DNA of 64,000 nt from contig NZ_NMWV01000008.1 of NCBI RefSeq assembly GCF_002860405.1, positions 16,085-80,084 on the forward strand. Direction: 5' to 3'. How positions within the stretch are numbered: the first letter of the stretch is position 1; every line of letters starts with the position of its first letter. The stretch is from Bifidobacterium imperatoris (GTDB lineage: Bacteria; Actinomycetota; Actinomycetes; Actinomycetales; Bifidobacteriaceae). Positions 18,343 to 27,420 of this stretch are shown one piece after another. The notes under the pieces were generated by a model, which saw only the letters and a list, made by a program, of their open reading frames with translations, did no database searches and was not told where the DNA came from. The position numbers and the translations under genes were made by a program.

Positions 18343-20043
18343 ATGTTTGTGTTGAACAACGCCTGGAAAACCGTGATACGGAACAAAGGCCGCAATATTT
18401 TGATTGTGCTAATCGTGGCGATCATCGCCGCAGCAGCCACCATCGGACTTGCTATTCGCAACGCGGCCAGCACCGCACGCGAAACCGGTTTGGCGAACAC
18501 GTCCGTGACCGCCACCATCAGCGTGGATCGCAGCAAACTCATGGAGCAAGCGCGCGAATCACAGTCCAGCTCATCCTCGGATTCGTCTAGTTCCGAGGAT
18601 TCCACGCCTGATTTTGATTCGATGCGCAGCGCTCTGGAAGGCAGCAGCCTGACTTTGGCCGACTACCAGAAGTACGAAAAGGCCTCCAGCGTTTCGGTGA
18701 GCTCGTATTACTCGGAAAGCACCGGCGTCTCCGGTACCGACTCGTTCCAGCCGGTCGAGTCCAGCACGGCGAATGCGGCGAATTCTTCCTCTTCTGATTC
18801 TTCTTCCTCCGACTCCTCTGCTTCCGGCGACGGTCAGCAGGGACCCGGCGGCGAAGGCGGCGGACAGGGCGGACAAGGTGGTGGACCCGGCAACATGATG
18901 ACCTCCGGCGACTTCACCCTGACCGGCTTCTCCTCGGACACCGCCATCGCCAATGCTTCCAACGGTTCGTTCACCATGTCCAGTGGCGAGGTGTTCGGCT
19001 ACGGCGAATCCGATAACGGCAAAGTCATCATTTCCAAAACTCTGGCCGACTTCAACAATCTCTCCGTGGGCGACACCATTACCGTGACCAATCCGAGCGA
19101 TACCTCGCTCACCTACACGCTGACCATTTGCGGCATCTACGAGAATTCCACCTCCAGTAACACCAACGCAATGGGGCCGATGGGTGGTACCTCGCAGGAC
19201 GCGGATAACGCGATCTACACGTCCGTTTCCACACTGAAGTCACTCGGCTTGGACTCCGACACCACCGCTAACGACGATAACGACGACACCACTACCCAGC
19301 TCAACTACACGTACGTGCTCGCCAATGCGGATGACTACGAGACCTTCGCCTCTGATGTGAAGGCCGCCGGCTTGGACGATACCTACACCGTGCAGTCCGC
19401 GGATGTCGAACAGTACGAGTCCAGCCTCGTGCCGCTCGATAACCTCGCGAAGTTCGCACTGACCTTGCTGATTGTGGTGCTCGTGGTGGGTGCCGTGGTA
19501 CTTGTGGTGCTCAACTTGTTCAATATTCGCGAGCGCAAATATGAGGTCGGCGTGCTGACCGCCATCGGCGTGAAGAAAGCCACGGTTGCGGCACAGTTCG
19601 TCATCGAGCTGCTGATTGTTACAATGTGCGGCATCGCACTGGGTGTGGCCGGTGGCGCGGTGGCTTCCGTGCCGGTATCAAACCAGTTGCTGGCATCGCA
19701 GGTTTCCGCGCAGGAATCCGAGGCATCCAGCCAACAGCAGCAGTTCGGTCGTGCAGCAGATATGGGCGGTGGACCGGGCGGCGAGCAGCAATCCAGCTCC
19801 AGCTCTGCGAACTCGTCCTCCGACTCCGCAGGCTCTACTAAGAGCAGCAACGCTCAGCAGGGCGGGCCGGGCGGCATGCGTCAGGCGGTGAATTACGTTA
19901 GCGAAATCAACGCCACCGTGAATCTTGCGGTGGTTGGGCAGCTGATTCTCATCGGCCTTGGATTGACGCTCATCTCCGCACTGGTCGGCATCGTGTTCGT
20001 CATGCGTTACGAACCGCTGCAGATTCTCGCCGATCGCTCGTAA
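18343..20043 (+). CDS. ABC transporter permease, FtsX/MacB type
   Basis: A 566-residue permease with one N-terminal membrane helix (NILIVLIVAIIAAAATIGLAI), a large extracellular region and a C-terminal FtsX block with three helices (about 365-390, 420-445, 535-560) including the FtsX motif NIRERKYEVGVLTAIGVKK. This is the MacB/LolE layout, used for exporting peptides or lipoproteins or for mechanotransmission. The outside region holds two Ser/Asp/Gly-rich low-complexity stretches, and another lies between the second and third C-terminal helices. ATG 18343 has AAGGACC upstream. It is coupled to the ATPase gene 32 bases downstream. Confidence 0.86.
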   Translation: MFVLNNAWKTVIRNKGRNILIVLIVAIIAAAATIGLAIRNAASTARETGLANTSVTATISVDRSKLMEQARESQSSSSSDSSSSEDSTPDFDSMRSALEGSSLTLADYQKYEKASSVSVSSYYSESTGVSGTDSFQPVESSTANAANSSSSDSSSSDSSASGDGQQGPGGEGGGQGGQGGGPGNMMTSGDFTLTGFSSDTAIANASNGSFTMSSGEVFGYGESDNGKVIISKTLADFNNLSVGDTITVTNPSDTSLTYTLTICGIYENSTSSNTNAMGPMGGTSQDADNAIYTSVSTLKSLGLDSDTTANDDNDDTTTQLNYTYVLANADDYETFASDVKAAGLDDTYTVQSADVEQYESSLVPLDNLAKFALTLLIVVLVVGAVVLVVLNLFNIRERKYEVGVLTAIGVKKATVAAQFVIELLIVTMCGIALGVAGGAVASVPVSNQLLASQVSAQESEASSQQQQFGRAADMGGGPGGEQQSSSSSANSSSDSAGSTKSSNAQQGGPGGMRQAVNYVSEINATVNLAVVGQLILIGLGLTLISALVGIVFVMRYEPLQILADRS

Positions 20044-20075
20044 ATACATCCATTTTCCACGGTAAGGACTTCATC

Positions 20076-20789
20076 ATGGATACTGCAATTGTAAACGCCA
20101 CCGAACCGGCAGTCGTCGCTAACACTACCACCCCAGCCTTGGAACTGGAGCACGTCTCCTACTCGTACACCAAGGGCGGCAAGCGCGTGCTCATCGACAA
20201 GAACTATGTGTTCCGCACCGGTCGAGTCATTTCGATTACCGGTCCTTCCGGCGCAGGCAAAACCACACTGCTCTCGCTGCTGTCCGGGCTGACCACACCA
20301 ACCAAGGGCCGTGTGCTGCATAACGGCGAGGACTTGGCGAAAGCCGACCGTTACCGCTTCCGCAGTCATGATATCGGCGTGATTTTCCAGAGCTTCAATC
20401 TTTTGCCGGCGCTGACTGTGGCAGAGAACATCATCCTCTCGATGGATGCCTCCGGCAAGACCTTCGATAAGCCGAAAAAGGAAATCGCAGCCGAACTCAT
20501 CGAAAAAGTGCGATTACAGCCGGAATATTTGAACGAGCGTATTCTGCATCTCTCCGGTGGCGAGCAGCAGCGCGTGGCCATTGCTCGCGCACTGAGCTAC
20601 GACCCGCAAATCATTCTGGCCGATGAACCCACCGGCAATCTCGACCTTGCCACACAGGACGACATCATGGCGATTTTCAAGGATCTGGCACACAACGAGG
20701 GCAAATGCGTGATTATCGTGACGCACAGCCCCGAAGTCGCCACCCAATCCGACGAGGTCTTCCAACTTGCCCCGCTCCGCGAGCGGTAA
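20076..20789 (+). CDS. ABC transporter ATP-binding protein, MacB/LolD type
   Basis: A 237-residue ATPase that powers the permease upstream. Walker A is GPSGAGKTTLLSLLSG, the Q loop is VIFQSFNLLPALTVAENI, the signature is LSGGEQQRVAIARAL, Walker B is ILADEPTGNLD and the H loop is VIIVTHSPEVA. The N-terminal 20 residues are an Ala/Thr-rich extension. AAGGA lies upstream of the ATG. No peptide or regulator gene is adjacent, so the cargo is unknown. Confidence 0.92.
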   Translation: MDTAIVNATEPAVVANTTTPALELEHVSYSYTKGGKRVLIDKNYVFRTGRVISITGPSGAGKTTLLSLLSGLTTPTKGRVLHNGEDLAKADRYRFRSHDIGVIFQSFNLLPALTVAENIILSMDASGKTFDKPKKEIAAELIEKVRLQPEYLNERILHLSGGEQQRVAIARALSYDPQIILADEPTGNLDLATQDDIMAIFKDLAHNEGKCVIIVTHSPEVATQSDEVFQLAPLRER

Positions 20790-20804
20790 AGATACACCCC
20801 GCGT

Positions 20805-20845
20805 GCCACGCCAGCGCAATATCACATCTTTTGTGCTGGCGTGGC
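20805..20845. terminator. Hairpin after the ABC exporter genes
   Basis: GCCACGCCAGC (20805-20815) pairs perfectly with GCTGGCGTGGC (20835-20845). There is no T run, so it may be a repeat element rather than a true terminator. Confidence 0.5.
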
Positions 20846-20939
20846 GTTGGTTTCAGCCACACAACTGTAAAAAGGGCCCAATCCGCACTCGTGTGGCACG
20901 ATTTATAGGGTAAATCGCGTGATTTCTCTATGAGGCTCC

Positions 20940-20980
20940 GCCACGCTAGCACAATACTGCTCAATTCGCGCTAGCGTGGC
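20940..20980. repeat. Second copy of the GCCACGCYAGC hairpin
   Basis: GCCACGCTAGC (20940-20950) and GCTAGCGTGGC (20970-20980) form an 11-bp stem of the same design as the hairpin 135 bases to the left. Possible dispersed palindrome. Confidence 0.6.
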
Positions 20981-21019
20981 ACGGACATAACCGCAACACA
21001 TTTATACAGCAATGCGCCT

Positions 21020-21988
21020 CTACCCTACTTTCGACTCTAATGCAGTCCAATCGACTTTCCTCGGCAAAGGAGCCAGCAATTCAAGTGGCAATGCTTTGAG
21101 ACGAAATACAAAATCCGCACCTCGCAGCGTCAACGCACGACCAACATGGAATGCGAACTCCGCACGCGCATCGTCATCCGCAAGACTTGCCGCTGTCGCT
21201 GTAAAAATCAGCCATCCACGCCCCACCAGTTTTCCTCTCTTCTCTCGGTCGCGGCGCCATTGCATTTTGTCGGTACGATGTTGATCACCGTCATACTCCA
21301 CCGCGACTTTATATTCCGGCCATGCAAGATCAAGTGTCATTGCTACGCCAGAGTCAAACATTATGTTCGGCACGACGTAATTCAATTTCGGTTGAGGAAT
21401 ACCGTGAACACACAGTGAAATTCTTTTCTCGGATTCCTTCGGCGATGAAGATCCCGGCATGATAAGCGATAATGCCCGAATACAGGAAGGACGGCCAGCA
21501 AATCCTGTCACCGATTGCGTAAAGCGCACCAATTCACAATAAATCTGCTTCATATCACATTGTCTACGGCGGCTCATAACGCTGATAATGGAGTCACCAA
21601 GTACAATCAATGATTGCAACGAAACATGACTCGCCATCTGCGCCCACACATGAAATATATCAAGCGCATACACTCGAGTATTGATTTTCACTGCATGCGA
21701 TTGTGGTAGGAACTTCCACACATGCGGACGCAACGTCGTGCTATTTGCGCGCAGTCGCTTCTCCTTTGTTTCAAATACCGTGTGCAACTGCGAAGTATCC
21801 AAATCACAATCTGCGGGAAGCGGCACACCGTACAATATCAACGCAGTGGTCATACCGAACAGTAGATTACAACCAATTCGGTTAGCTTCCTCAATGCATC
21901 GATTGAGCGTCTCCCGCCGGCGGTTATCGAGACTATCTCGCATTGATATTGAAGATAATGGGACATCATCATTGACATAGGTATTCAT
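21020..21988 (-). CDS. DUF559-like (Vsr-fold) endonuclease domain protein
   Basis: A 322-residue protein. The C-terminal part has MTLDLAWPEYKVAVEYDGDQH followed by RRDREKRGKLVGRGWLIF, the pattern of DUF559 proteins with a PD-(D/E)XK-like Vsr fold (Asp, then Glu in VEYDG). The N-terminal 150 residues resemble the helical part found with such domains in actinobacterial proteins (FGMTTALILYGVPLP). Nuclease activity has not been shown for most of this family. It is a single gene; GTGAAAG lies upstream of ATG 21988. Confidence 0.7.
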   Translation of the reverse strand: MNTYVNDDVPLSSISMRDSLDNRRRETLNRCIEEANRIGCNLLFGMTTALILYGVPLPADCDLDTSQLHTVFETKEKRLRANSTTLRPHVWKFLPQSHAVKINTRVYALDIFHVWAQMASHVSLQSLIVLGDSIISVMSRRRQCDMKQIYCELVRFTQSVTGFAGRPSCIRALSLIMPGSSSPKESEKRISLCVHGIPQPKLNYVVPNIMFDSGVAMTLDLAWPEYKVAVEYDGDQHRTDKMQWRRDREKRGKLVGRGWLIFTATAASLADDDARAEFAFHVGRALTLRGADFVFRLKALPLELLAPLPRKVDWTALESKVG

Positions 21989-22116
21989 TCTTTCACCGTA
22001 GCTACTGGAAATCTACGGGAAAAGCTGAAACGGGGTATGTGGCACTAGCTCCAGTTATCCACATCGCATACAAAAGAACGGTGGATAAACTTGCGATAGA
22101 GATAACACAAAACGAA

Positions 22117-22161
22117 AAGTGCCTTTGTACTGTGAAAAATCAACGCAGTACAAAGGCACTT
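22117..22161. terminator. Terminator downstream of pnp
   Basis: A 16-bp inverted repeat, 22117-22132 with 22146-22161, lies between the pnp stop and the DUF559-like gene. Confidence 0.75.
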
Positions 22162-22206
22162 GGCTAGTCAGCAGTCCCTCTCAGTAAGGGAATCCGCGAG
22201 ATGGCG

Positions 22207-24948
22207 TCAGTCCTCGAACGGATCGAAGTCGCGGCGAACGCGGCGACGCGGACGCTCGGAACGCTCTTCGCGATCGGCGCGGTAGTCGTCGTAGTTGTCG
22301 TCGGTGGCGTAACGCGGGTTACGGTCGGAGCCACGGCCGCGGCGGCCAGAGGAACGACGGTCATCACGATCGAAATCGCGGTCGGCGGAGCGACGGCGAC
22401 GCGGACGATCATCATCGCGGTCATCACGATCGAAATCGCGATCATCACGATCAGAACGGCGGCCACGGGAACCACGACGGTCATCATCGCGGTCATCACG
22501 GTCAAAGTCGCGATCATCGGAACGACGGCGACGCGGACGATCCTCGTAATCATCCTCGAAGTCATCGGAGCGACGGCGACGCGGACGATCATCATCGCGG
22601 TCATCACGATCGAAATCGCGATCATCGGAACGACGGCGACGCGGACGGTCGTCACGATCACCACGGGAGCCACGGCCACCACGGCGGTCATCACGATCGG
22701 AACGCTCGGAGCGAGCACCGCCGCGGGAACCGGCGTTGTTCTCCTGATCCTCGAAGCCCGGGATGGCCAGGGAGATCTTGCCACGGTCGTCAACGCCCTG
22801 CACGACTACCTCAACGTTGTCGCCTTCCTTGAGCACGTCTTCCACAGAGTCGATGCGCTCACCGTTGGCGAGGTTACGAATCTGGGAGATGTGCAGCAGG
22901 CCATCGGTGCCCGGGGTGAGGTTCACGAAAGCACCGAAGGAGGTGGTCTTCACAACCTTGCCGTTGTAGGTTTCGCCGGCCTGAGGCACATGCGGGTTGG
23001 CGATGGAGTCGATAATCTGCTTAGCCTTCTCAGCGGCCTCGCCACCCTCAGAGGAGATGAAGACGGTACCGTCATCCTCGATAGCAATCTCGGCACCAGT
23101 ATCTTCCTGAATCTGGTTGATCATCTTGCCCTTCGGGCCAATGACTTCACCAATCTTCTCAACCGGAACAGTGGTGGTGATGATGCGCGGAGCGAACTCG
23201 CTCATCTCAGCCGGACCATCGATGCACTCGTTGATAACCTCGAGGATGGTGGTGCGGGCTTCGTGAGCCTGCTGCAGAGCAGCGGCCAGAATATCAGCCG
23301 GAATACCATCGAGCTTGGTGTCGAGCTGCAGAGCGGTGATGAACTCGGAGGTGCCAGCCACCTTGAAGTCCATATCGCCGAAAGCATCCTCAGCGCCCAG
23401 AATATCGGTCAGGGTCTTGTAGATGTGCTTGCCATCAACGTCGCCGGAGACCAGGCCCATAGCGATACCGGCAACCGGAGCCTTCAACGGCACGCCGGCG
23501 GCGAGCAGGGACAGAGTGGATGCGCACACGGAACCCATAGAGGTGGAACCGTTGGAGCCGATGGCCTCGGAGACCTGGCGGATGGCGTACGGGAACTCTT
23601 CGCGGCTCGGCAACACCGGCACGAGAGCCTTCTCAGCCAGAGCACCGTGGCCGATTTCGCGGCGCTTCGGGGAACCAACGCGGCCGGTCTCACCGGTGGA
23701 GTACGGCGGCATCTCGTAGTTGTGCATGTAGCGCTTGGACTGCGGACCGGACAGAGCGTCGATCTGCTGCTCCATCTTGAGCATGTTCAGCGTGGTGACG
23801 CCCAGGATCTGGGTTTCGCCGCGCTGGAACAGAGCGGAACCGTGCACGCGAGGCACAATGTCCACTTCGGCGGACAGGGTACGGATATCGCGCAGGCCAC
23901 GGCCATCGATGCGGTAGTCCTCGGTCAGGATGCGGCGACGCACAATCTGGCGCTGCAGCTCCTTGAAGGCGTTGCCGAGTTCCTTGTCCTTCTCGGCATC
24001 GTCCATGTCTTCGAACTCGTTGGCGAGCACTTCGCGAACGTGTTCCTTGATTTCATGAATGCGATCCTGGCGCGGCAGCTTCTCGGCAATGGAGAGAGCC
24101 TCGTCCAGATCCTTGTGAGCGATCTCGTCGATGCGAGCGTACAGTTCGTCGGTGTACTCCGGGAAGAGCTGGAATTCCTTGGTTTCCTTGGCAGCCTTCT
24201 CCTTGAGCTCGTTCTGAGCCTCGCAAATCACCTTGATGAACGGCTTGGCAGCCTCAAGGCCCTGAGCCACAACGGTCTCATCCGGCTTGGTCTGGCCCTC
24301 ATCGTAAATCAAGTGCCAAGCGTTCTTGCCGGCGCCGGCCTCGATCATAGCGATAGCAACATCGCCGTTCTCGATCACGCGGCCAGCGACCACGATCTCG
24401 AACACGGCGCGTTCACGCTCGCTCCAACGCGGGAAAGCAACCCACTGGCCATCAATCAGGGCCAGACGCACACCGGAAACCGGGCCGGAGAACGGCAGAC
24501 CGGAAATCATGGTGGAAGCGGAAGCAGCGTTCAGAGCGATAACGTCGTAAGCATCATCCGGGTTCACAGCGAGCACGGTCTCGACAACCTGCACTTCGTT
24601 GCGCAGAGTGTGCGGGAACAGCGGGCGCAGCGGGCGGTCGATGATACGGCAAGCGAGAATAGCCTCAGAGCTCGGGCGGCCTTCACGGCGGAAGAAAGAG
24701 CCCGGAATCTTACCGGCTGCATACATCTTCTCTTCCACATCCACGGTCAGCGGGAAGAAGTCGTAATTCTCCTTCGGGCTGGAGCCAGCGGTGGTAGTGG
24801 ACAGAATCATCGAATCGTCGTCAAGGTAGGCGGCCACAGCACCATCAGCCTGCTGTGCGAGGCGGCCAGTCTCGAAGCGCAGCGTGCGCTTACCGAACGA
24901 TCCATTATCAATTACGGCCTCAACAGCCTTGATTTCGGGACCCTCCAT
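22207..24948 (-). CDS. pnp: Polyribonucleotide nucleotidyltransferase (PNPase)
   Basis: Phosphorolytic 3'-5' exoribonuclease. Domains in order: RNase PH 1, helical domain, RNase PH 2 ([14 protein letters not shown] core seen as [19 protein letters not shown]), KH domain with VIGPKGKMI, and S1 domain with [14 protein letters not shown]. These cover about residues 1-745. The remaining 165 residues are a tail of Arg and Asp with a repeated [16 protein letters not shown] unit, probably disordered and RNA-binding. At 913 residues it is far longer than E. coli PNPase (711). AAGGAGG precedes the ATG. rpsO lies upstream on the same strand, the usual order. Confidence 0.96.
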   Translation of the reverse strand: MEGPEIKAVEAVIDNGSFGKRTLRFETGRLAQQADGAVAAYLDDDSMILSTTTAGSSPKENYDFFPLTVDVEEKMYAAGKIPGSFFRREGRPSSEAILACRIIDRPLRPLFPHTLRNEVQVVETVLAVNPDDAYDVIALNAASASTMISGLPFSGPVSGVRLALIDGQWVAFPRWSERERAVFEIVVAGRVIENGDVAIAMIEAGAGKNAWHLIYDEGQTKPDETVVAQGLEAAKPFIKVICEAQNELKEKAAKETKEFQLFPEYTDELYARIDEIAHKDLDEALSIAEKLPRQDRIHEIKEHVREVLANEFEDMDDAEKDKELGNAFKELQRQIVRRRILTEDYRIDGRGLRDIRTLSAEVDIVPRVHGSALFQRGETQILGVTTLNMLKMEQQIDALSGPQSKRYMHNYEMPPYSTGETGRVGSPKRREIGHGALAEKALVPVLPSREEFPYAIRQVSEAIGSNGSTSMGSVCASTLSLLAAGVPLKAPVAGIAMGLVSGDVDGKHIYKTLTDILGAEDAFGDMDFKVAGTSEFITALQLDTKLDGIPADILAAALQQAHEARTTILEVINECIDGPAEMSEFAPRIITTTVPVEKIGEVIGPKGKMINQIQEDTGAEIAIEDDGTVFISSEGGEAAEKAKQIIDSIANPHVPQAGETYNGKVVKTTSFGAFVNLTPGTDGLLHISQIRNLANGERIDSVEDVLKEGDNVEVVVQGVDDRGKISLAIPGFEDQENNAGSRGGARSERSDRDDRRGGRGSRGDRDDRPRRRRSDDRDFDRDDRDDDRPRRRRSDDFEDDYEDRPRRRRSDDRDFDRDDRDDDRRGSRGRRSDRDDRDFDRDDRDDDRPRRRRSADRDFDRDDRRSSGRRGRGSDRNPRYATDDNYDDYRADREERSERPRRRVRRDFDPFED
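22370..22660 (-). repeat. Tandem repeats inside the pnp 3' end
   Basis: Blocks of roughly 55-65 bases sharing CATCACGATCGAAATCGCG and CGACGGCGACGCGGACG recur four to five times. They encode the Arg/Asp repeat of the PNPase tail. Such repeats can change copy number by slippage or recombination. Confidence 0.8.
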
Positions 24949-25251
24949 AGGGTTCCTCCTTTTTACTTATCTATTTATTCCTACATGCAAATGCGGATTC
25001 ATACCGCATGTCCTCTTCAGCGGACGTCACATACCATGTTTCGGCTGGCCCCTTGGCCGCCGCATCCTCGTGTCAACCCATTCATTCAGGTTCTCTTGTC
25101 GGCCTTACCTACGTGAACTTCCGCGCCCGTTTCAATGCCACATGGCGCTTGTTGTGCGGCCTATCCTCTAACCCTCTTGTTGTTGTTGCCGTTGGCTGGC
25201 GTATGTAAAACGCCCGAGCACCATCTTAGGCACTCGGGCGGAAGTCTGTAA
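24949..25251 (-). terminator. rpsO-pnp intergenic region with rpsO terminator
   Basis: Contains CGCCCGAG (25211-25218) pairing with CTCGGGCG (25233-25240), followed on the minus strand by TTTT. The rest, about 240 bases, probably holds the pnp promoter; no gene is seen. Confidence 0.7.
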
Positions 25252-25521
25252 TTATCGACGCAGACCCAGACGCTCGATGAGGGAGCGGTAACGGTTGATG
25301 TCGACGCGCTTGAGGTAATCAAGCAGACGACGACGATCACCAATCATGAGCTGCATACCACGACGGGAGTGGTGGTCGTGCTTGTGCTGCTTCAGGTGCT
25401 CGGTCAGGTCGGAGATGCGCTTGGACAGAAGAGCAACCTGAACCTCGGGGGAACCGGTGTCACCTTCGTGCGTTGCGTACTCGTTGATAATCTGGGTCTT
25501 CTCTTCAGCCGTCAGTGCCAC
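25252..25521 (-). CDS. rpsO: 30S ribosomal protein S15
   Basis: An 89-residue primary 16S rRNA-binding protein. It has the family core [35 protein letters not shown] and ends [12 protein letters not shown]. Length and ends match the family exactly. AAGGAGG precedes the ATG. Placed upstream of pnp as in most bacteria. Confidence 0.97.
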   Translation of the reverse strand: MALTAEEKTQIINEYATHEGDTGSPEVQVALLSKRISDLTEHLKQHKHDHHSRRGMQLMIGDRRRLLDYLKRVDINRYRSLIERLGLRR

Positions 25522-25650
25522 GGCATCCTCCTTAATTGTGTCGTTGCGCGGTGTTCCGTGCGGGCTCGCTCGGAACGCTCTCTATCCGCGGGCGAAATCA
25601 CGCCAAATGGATACTGTACGGCAAGGTGCGGACCGCAGCACCGTCGCACC

Positions 25651-26322
25651 TCACACCGCAGTCAGCAATCCGCCGAACAGAATCACAAACAATGCCAACG
25701 CTTCAATCGCAAAGTACAGAATAAAACTGGCCCAGCTTTTAGTCAGCACATTAAGCGGCGAAGTTTTCTTAATAATGACAAGCAACCCTACGAACACTAC
25801 GGCATACACGGCAATGCCAATCGCCGCTGCCAAAATACCTAAGTTCGCAGCATTAAAAACATTCGCCTGATCGCCGTACACCACATATGTGGAATACCAG
25901 AAGTTCAGGTTGAGCATGCTCAGGCCCGCAATGAACTGCTCTGCGGCAAGCCCTATGACGAACACGATGAGCCACGGCCAGGAGGGCGATACGACCACGG
26001 CCATTGCAAGGCCAACGTAGGCGATCACCACTACTGCCCAGCCCACCAAGGCGATGCCGCGAGGTTCGATACCGCCCAAAGCTGCGACTACAGCATCCGT
26101 ATTGTTAACCGCAAGCGTACGACCGAACCAATAGGGAGCGATGATAGCCACCAGAGCTGCAACAATAACGGCAATCCAGCGCGCAGGATGCGAACGCCGG
26201 CGTTCAATATCCGCCAGCGATAATTCGGTGACGGGAATCGAAGCTTCGGGGTGCTTGGACACCTCAACCATTTCGACCTTGCCGCCCACGATTTCCGTAG
26301 CTTCGTTCGGTTCCTTCTGCAT
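25651..26322 (-). CDS. Multi-pass membrane protein of unknown function
   Basis: A 223-residue protein: a soluble 45-residue N-terminus, then five to six hydrophobic segments (for example WIAVIVAALVAIIAPYWFG, GIALVGWAVVVIAYVGLAMAVV, LGILAAAIGIAVYAVVFVGLL, FILYFAIEALALFVILFGGLL). No family motif recognised. GAGGCGG lies upstream of the ATG. It stands alone between rpsO and the accessory segment. Confidence 0.75.
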   Translation of the reverse strand: MQKEPNEATEIVGGKVEMVEVSKHPEASIPVTELSLADIERRRSHPARWIAVIVAALVAIIAPYWFGRTLAVNNTDAVVAALGGIEPRGIALVGWAVVVIAYVGLAMAVVVSPSWPWLIVFVIGLAAEQFIAGLSMLNLNFWYSTYVVYGDQANVFNAANLGILAAAIGIAVYAVVFVGLLVIIKKTSPLNVLTKSWASFILYFAIEALALFVILFGGLLTAV

Positions 26323-26410
26323 GCACCGCCTCGCCCATTATTCGTTGCAGTTTGATTGCGGTGACTATCTTAGCGTGCCGCCAGTCCAGCTGGCGGCGGC
26401 ATCGATCAAC

Positions 26411-27041
26411 TCATTCTGAAGATGAAACAGCATTGTTGCTGGAGTCAGCATTATCCGCAGTATTGTTTGCAGCGGATTCATCGGCTTGTCTCTTACTCTG
26501 CTCCGTATGCAGCAACGCTTCCAGCATATCTACTTGGCGCTCCAGCTCATCGATGCGACGAACTTGCTGAGAAATCAGCAGATCACGTAAATCGCTGTTT
26601 GGAATATCGTTGTCGAGACTGCTCGTTGGCAGAATGATAGCGCGGCGCTCTGGGGACACATGAAAATCAGCCTCACCACTAGAGTTTTGCGCAGATTGCT
26701 TGCGCCACGTATTGCCTGGAAAAACTGGCGATGAGGATACCCCCCCCCCCAAGGCCATTTTTAGGGTTTGACTCGTCGGATCCTGACTGCAATATCTCAT
26801 CCTGCTGTTCGCGCCAACGTGCTATACACCGTTCGATACGCTTATAACCAATCAGCGCAGGGTCAAGCCCAGCTTCCCGGAACATGCGCACAGGCGACGC
26901 ACCCTGGTTGTAATGAATTATGCAGTACCGCTTGAAGTCATCGGTATAGGTTATACGTTTCGAGGTGGCTCCTGCTACCGACGGTAAAGACTTCAGATAC
27001 TTTATTTCCTCGGGGCTAAATACCCCGCCACCACTGGCCAT
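26411..27041 (-). pseudogene. HTH-domain protein split by an 11-G tract, probably phase-variable
   Basis: Two frames on the minus strand join at a run of 11 G (26740-26750 on the plus strand as C). As sequenced, translation from ATG 27041 (TAAGGGATGAT upstream) gives about 120 residues and stops at 26679. The first half has an HTH-like domain (KRITYTDDFKRYCIIHYNQG, then SPVRMFREAGLDPALIGYKR) of a kind related to transposase OrfA-type HTH proteins. Loss of one G would restore a 209-residue protein whose second half has a coiled coil (RRIDELERQVDMLEALLHTE). Either an ON/OFF switch, a sequencing error or a decayed gene; the intact reading of both halves favours a switch. Confidence 0.7.
26740..26750. 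repeat. Poly-C/G tract (11 bases) inside a coding region
   Basis: Eleven consecutive C on the plus strand. Such tracts slip during replication. Confidence 0.9.
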
Positions 27042-27234
27042 TATCATCCCTTACTTGCACTCGGAAGGCTACGAATAAACAGCTAAACAGCACGTGCCAC
27101 AGTTCGGGATAGTAGTCAGTAGGCTACAGACCGTTGTAACCCCGTAAAGAGGCAGTTTTATCCCCGATTTTCCTTGGTAAGGAGCACTGACGTAGTGTGA
27201 ATGGTGCGAAATAGAGCACGATTAAGGAAATCTA

Positions 27235-27413
27235 GTGCCACGCAACTGCAAAAACAGTCAAAATGCAGTCGCGGGACACTTTGCACCAGTGAAAATAACC
27301 AATTTCCGCCAAAAACCGTGCCACACAAATGCAATTCAAGCGATTTTGCACTCGCGTGCCACAAACGAGTGCCCCGCAACCGAAAATCCCCAATTTTGCA
27401 GTTGCGGGGCACG
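27235..27413. repeat. Cluster of about six short repeats in alternating orientation
   Basis: Copies resembling GTGCCCCGCAACTGCAAAA lie at 27235, 27318 and 27369 in plus orientation and at about 27261, 27343 and 27395 in minus orientation. They fill the 380-base gap between the phase-variable gene and the MBL-fold gene; no gene is seen here. Adjacent copies could pair as hairpins. Confidence 0.75.
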
Positions 27414-27420
27414 GATTGCA

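Noticed and set aside
22370..22660. CRISPR-like array
   Set aside because: Repeats are in frame within pnp, have no unique spacers and encode an Arg/Asp tail.
22201..25116. 971-residue open frame on the plus strand opposite pnp
   Set aside because: It is an antisense shadow: pnp has all PNPase domains, while this frame reads as low-complexity Thr/Val/Ile repeats from the tandem DNA repeats.
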